Position numbers and translations under genes: made by a program. From assembly GCA_942493075.1 (NCBI GenBank), contig OW818681.1, forward strand, positions 4,898,001-4,962,000: a stretch of 64,000 bases of DNA, given 5' to 3'. The stretch comes from JBBQYD01 sp942493075 (GTDB taxonomy: Bacteria > Verrucomicrobiota > Verrucomicrobiia > Limisphaerales > UBA8199). Position 1 is the stretch's first letter; each line of letters starts with the position of its first letter. A model generated the notes under the pieces. That model saw only the letters and a list, made by a program, of their open reading frames with translations, had not been told where the DNA came from and did no database searches. Positions 61,276-64,000 of the stretch are shown in pieces.

Positions 61276-62505
61276 ATGGCCGCACGCAACACGTTCCTGA
61301 AGAACTACGGGTTTTCAATGCTCCTGCTGGGCGGAATATTAACCGGCTCAGTTCTTGGAATCTGGCTCAAAGAGCGAGCCGCTGTTCTCAAGCCCCTCGG
61401 GGATATTTTTCTGAACCTGCTTTTTACGCTCGTGGTGCCTCTGGTGTTCTTTTCAATCGCCTCCGCCATCGCCAAAACGACGAGCGGTGCGCGGCTGCGG
61501 CGGATTGCCGGGTACATGCTTCTGCTCTTCGTACTCACGGGGGCCGTTGCCGCTTTTCTCATGGTTGCCGGGGTAACATACTATCCCCCAGCGGCAGGAA
61601 TCTCGGTTTCACTGCCTCGGGGCGAGCAGGTGGAAAGCAGCCCGCTTGGACAGCAGATCGTGCAGGCGCTGACAGTCTCCGACTTCGGAGAGTTGTTCTC
61701 ACGCAAGAACATGCTGGCCTTGATTCTCGTATCCGCGATGACCGGCTGGGCCGCAGCCCGATGCGGCACGAAAGCCTCTGCCTTCATCCAGCTTTTGGAG
61801 AGTGGCAACGAAGTTATGGGGCGGCTGATCGGGTATGTCATGCTTTATGCCCCGATTGGATTGATGGCCTACTTTGCCTACCTGGTGGGCACGTTCGGGC
61901 CGAAACTCATGGATTCGTACCTGAGGGTAATTAAGTTGTACTACCCGATGGCGCTGCTCTATTTTCTGGCCGGATTCACCTTTTATGCATTTTTGGCGGG
62001 CCGCGGTGAAGGGGTGCGCCGTTTCTGGAGGAGCATTCTCCCCACGGCTTTCACGGCATGGGCAACTGGCAGCAGTGTGGCCTCAATTCCAGCAAATCTA
62101 TCGGCGGCAAAGCAGATTGGCGTGCCTGAAGATATCCGCGAAGTCGTCATCCCGGTGGGGGCCACGATTCACATGGAGGGCTCCTGCTTGTCAGCCATCC
62201 TTAAGATTGCCTTTTTATTCGGCATTTTTGGCCAGGAGTTCTCGGGTGCAGGAACCATCCTCGTTGCTGTAGGAGTGGCGCTGTTGAGCGGAACAGTGAT
62301 GAGCGGGATACCCGGCGGCGGGTTCCTGGGGGAGATGCTCATCGTAACCTTGTATGGCTTCCCGCCGGAAACGCTGCCTCTGCTCTCCATGATCGGAACA
62401 CTGGTCGATCCGCCAGCCACGATGGTCAACGCCTGCGGAGACAACGTGTGCAGCATGCTGGTTGCACGAATCCTGAGCGGACCCCAGTGGATGAAGAACG
62501 GGTAG
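61276..62505 (+). CDS. Dicarboxylate/amino-acid:cation symporter (DAACS family)
   Basis: A 409-residue transporter related to GltP and DctA. TM1 is SMLLLGGILTGSVLGIWL. The hairpin motifs are TGSSVASIPANLSAAKQIGV (in place of the SSxATLP signature) and a GATIHMEGS loop, then PGGGFLGEMLIVTLYGFP and VNACGDNVCSMLVAR, where the aspartate-binding NxxGD is kept. ATG at 61276 (MAARNTFLKNYGF) is preferred; the frame extends 42 codons upstream into the fabG region without homology. Imports glutamate, aspartate or dicarboxylates with Na+ or H+. Confidence 0.88.
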   Translation: MAARNTFLKNYGFSMLLLGGILTGSVLGIWLKERAAVLKPLGDIFLNLLFTLVVPLVFFSIASAIAKTTSGARLRRIAGYMLLLFVLTGAVAAFLMVAGVTYYPPAAGISVSLPRGEQVESSPLGQQIVQALTVSDFGELFSRKNMLALILVSAMTGWAAARCGTKASAFIQLLESGNEVMGRLIGYVMLYAPIGLMAYFAYLVGTFGPKLMDSYLRVIKLYYPMALLYFLAGFTFYAFLAGRGEGVRRFWRSILPTAFTAWATGSSVASIPANLSAAKQIGVPEDIREVVIPVGATIHMEGSCLSAILKIAFLFGIFGQEFSGAGTILVAVGVALLSGTVMSGIPGGGFLGEMLIVTLYGFPPETLPLLSMIGTLVDPPATMVNACGDNVCSMLVARILSGPQWMKNG

Positions 62506-62558
62506 TTCTCCCACTCGAGTCAGCAACCCCCGGAAGGCCGTAAGCCACCGGTGGTTAG

Positions 62559-63872
62559 CTATAAAATGTTGGCAGCCAGTTCGGCAAGCTCAGAGCGTTC
62601 ACCCTTTTGAAACTCGATATGAGCGGAGATCGCTTGCTCCCGGAACCGACTCACGATGTAATTGAATCCGTTTGAGGAAGAATCCACGTAAGGGTTATCG
62701 ATTTGATACGGATCACCCGTGAACACGATCTTGGTGCCGTTCCCCACCCGCGTGATGATGGTCTTCGCCTCCAGGGGCGTCAGGTTTTGCGCCTCATCAA
62801 TGATCATGAATTGATTGGCGATGCTGCGTCCGCGGATATAACTGAGCGCCTCCACCACGATGCTCCCGGAACGCATCAAATCGCCGCTGCGCCGGTGTTC
62901 ATGGCCCATATTGAGATCGCCTAGCATCTCCAATGCATCATGAATCGGCTGCATCCAGGGCGCTAATTTTTCATCGAGTGAACCTGGTAGAAATCCAAGC
63001 TCTTTGCCCATGGAAATCGTGGGACGCGCTACAACCAACCGACGGAACTCGCGATCCATGACCGTACGTTTCAGACCGGCAGCCATGGCCAATAAGGTTT
63101 TGCCTGTACCAGCCTTTCCCATGAGGGTTACCAGCTTGATTCGGTCGTCCAGCAAGGCATCCAGGCCGAAATGTTGCTCGCGGTTGCGGGGCTTGATCCC
63201 CCACACCCCCTCCCGGGAGTCGACGATAGGAATCAGCTTGGTGCCGGTTGCATCGACCTTGGTTAAGGCGGTGCGCTTGGGATTCGCCTCTTCGAAAAGA
63301 GTGCAGTATTCGTTTGGGAAATAACGTTTCTTATCCCCGTTCAGATCCAGTTCACCATTGGCGCGGAACGACGCCATCTTCTCGGCACTCACCGCCATTT
63401 CGACCATCCCGGTGTAGAGATCTGTGATGAAGACCCGGTCGGTTTCGTAATCCTCAGCCAGCAATCCGAGTGCGTCGGCTTTGATGCGTAAATTGATATC
63501 CTTGCTGACGAGGATGGTTTGGGACTTGGGCTTGGTCTTCTTGATTCCTAAAGCAAGCGTCAGAATGCGGTTGTCCACAGTGTCCGAGCTGAACACAACT
63601 TCGTTTTTGGGAACTTTGCCGTGATTATAGATGATGCGCAGGCGTCCGCCGTTGGGAAGATCGACTCCTTCGCTCAAGCTCCCGGTGCCGCGCAGACCAT
63701 CGAGCATGCGCGAGACGCTGCGGGCGTTCTGACCTAACTCGGTGGACTCACGTTTGAACCGATCAATCTCCTCGATGACTTCCATCGGGAGCAGGACGCA
63801 GTTGTCCTCAAAGTTAAGCAGGGAATCGGGATCATGAAGGAGAACGTTTGTATCAAGAATGTAATTCTTCAC
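62559..63872 (-). CDS. PIN-PhoH fusion protein (PhoH2 type)
   Basis: 437 residues. An N-terminal PIN nuclease domain has Asp7 in YILDTNVLLHD and Glu/Asp at VIEEIDRFKR. The C-terminal PhoH ATPase has Walker A GKAGTGKT (252-259), Walker B MIIDEAQNLTPLE and the KIVFTGDPYQID segment. PhoH2 proteins are RNA helicase/nucleases, often with a toxin-like PIN. The start is GTG 63872. No separate antitoxin gene is adjacent in the window, so the single-gene form is assumed. The upstream 128 bp show no clear promoter. Confidence 0.9.
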   Translation of the reverse strand: MKNYILDTNVLLHDPDSLLNFEDNCVLLPMEVIEEIDRFKRESTELGQNARSVSRMLDGLRGTGSLSEGVDLPNGGRLRIIYNHGKVPKNEVVFSSDTVDNRILTLALGIKKTKPKSQTILVSKDINLRIKADALGLLAEDYETDRVFITDLYTGMVEMAVSAEKMASFRANGELDLNGDKKRYFPNEYCTLFEEANPKRTALTKVDATGTKLIPIVDSREGVWGIKPRNREQHFGLDALLDDRIKLVTLMGKAGTGKTLLAMAAGLKRTVMDREFRRLVVARPTISMGKELGFLPGSLDEKLAPWMQPIHDALEMLGDLNMGHEHRRSGDLMRSGSIVVEALSYIRGRSIANQFMIIDEAQNLTPLEAKTIITRVGNGTKIVFTGDPYQIDNPYVDSSSNGFNYIVSRFREQAISAHIEFQKGERSELAELAANIL

Positions 63873-64000
63873 CAGGTAAGTCTTTAATGGTTACTAAACT
63901 CATTTCCCGGTGCCAACGCACTATGTTGCTGTGGCTCCGGGGCAAACGATAATGGCCGGAAAACAGAAAGTTCTCCAGCATTCCGAAAAGATTGAAATCG
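63873..64000. other. Upstream region of the PhoH2 gene at the window end
   Basis: 128 bp without a gene. Nothing specific is visible beyond an AT-rich segment around 63885-63900 that could hold the promoter. Confidence 0.3.

Noticed and set aside
62545..62556. Palindrome CCACCGGTGG between the symporter and phoH genes as a terminator
   Set aside because: It is a perfect palindrome without a loop or T-run, so a terminator is not supported.
1..64000. CRISPR arrays, rRNA, tRNA genes, complete IS elements
   Set aside because: No regularly spaced direct repeats, no rRNA-like sequence and no cloverleaf were noticed; the spacer hairpins are dispersed and not array-like. A tRNA scan and an IS search would settle this.

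Overview
The window looks like a chromosomal segment of a Verrucomicrobiota bacterium, most likely the Pedosphaera/Limisphaerales lineage. The reasons are a prepilin-type protein of the kind amplified in that group, a DUF1549/DUF1553 - DUF1501 - PPC-domain gene trio, large secreted glycoside hydrolases, a fused-subunit 2-oxoglutarate:ferredoxin oxidoreductase, and spacers full of GC-rich hairpin repeats. This placement is inferred from gene content; no rRNA or tRNA gene was found. I also saw no CRISPR array and no complete insertion sequence.

Layout. 1-3 kb: korA-korB on the minus strand. 3-13.3 kb, minus strand: PPC/DUF1501/DUF1549 operon, a PAS histidine kinase, and a secreted GHL10-type glycoside hydrolase. 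13.3-24 kb: a repeat-rich spacer, a tandem PRC-barrel protein, a giant AsmA-like protein, an FAD oxidoreductase with an MFS transporter, a prepilin-like protein followed by a cysteine-rich lipoprotein, and a quinone-oxidoreductase-type dehydrogenase. 24-25.3 kb: a UxaC-like gene. 26-34 kb: a tightly coupled five-gene operon (SWIM zinc finger, HEAT-repeat protein, MoxR-type AAA ATPase, DUF5682, VWA protein), related in composition to E. coli yehQ/yehL/yehM/yehP. 35-37 kb: a group IIC-type intron with its reverse transcriptase. 37-43 kb: a mannonate-oxidoreductase-like SDR with a LarA-type racemase, an AspT/YidE-type transporter, and aspS. 43-51.6 kb, minus strand: nuoH-J-K-L-M-M-N, the membrane part of complex I with two NuoM genes and without nuoA-G or nuoI. 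51.6-52.7 kb: repeats and a gene remnant. 52.7-58.7 kb: a GH106-like hydrolase, a small membrane protein, a beta-CASP metallo-hydrolase and an unrecognised membrane-anchored protein. 58.7-64 kb: fabG-acpP-fabF, a dicarboxylate/amino-acid symporter, and a PIN-PhoH ATPase.

The most interesting part is 25.6-34.5 kb. The SWIM/HEAT/MoxR/DUF5682/VWA operon is bracketed by two directly repeated copies of a roughly 250-bp structured element; a third copy lies inverted near 13.6 kb. Each copy is a nested inverted repeat. The inner stem differs in sequence between copies but stays complementary within each copy, so the structure itself appears to be maintained. DUF5682 shows H/E/R-E-M/H motifs resembling Tiki/TraB/ChaN-type metal hydrolases. 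A testable model is an ATPase-VWA chaperone-like machine controlling a DUF5682 effector, carried on a segment that could be gained or lost through its flanking repeats.

Other observations are a two-NuoM complex I in which one NuoM has lost the TM7 lysine, terminator-like hairpins that directly abut start codons (three cases), an apparently leaderless gene at 57,695, and several families of paired hairpins.
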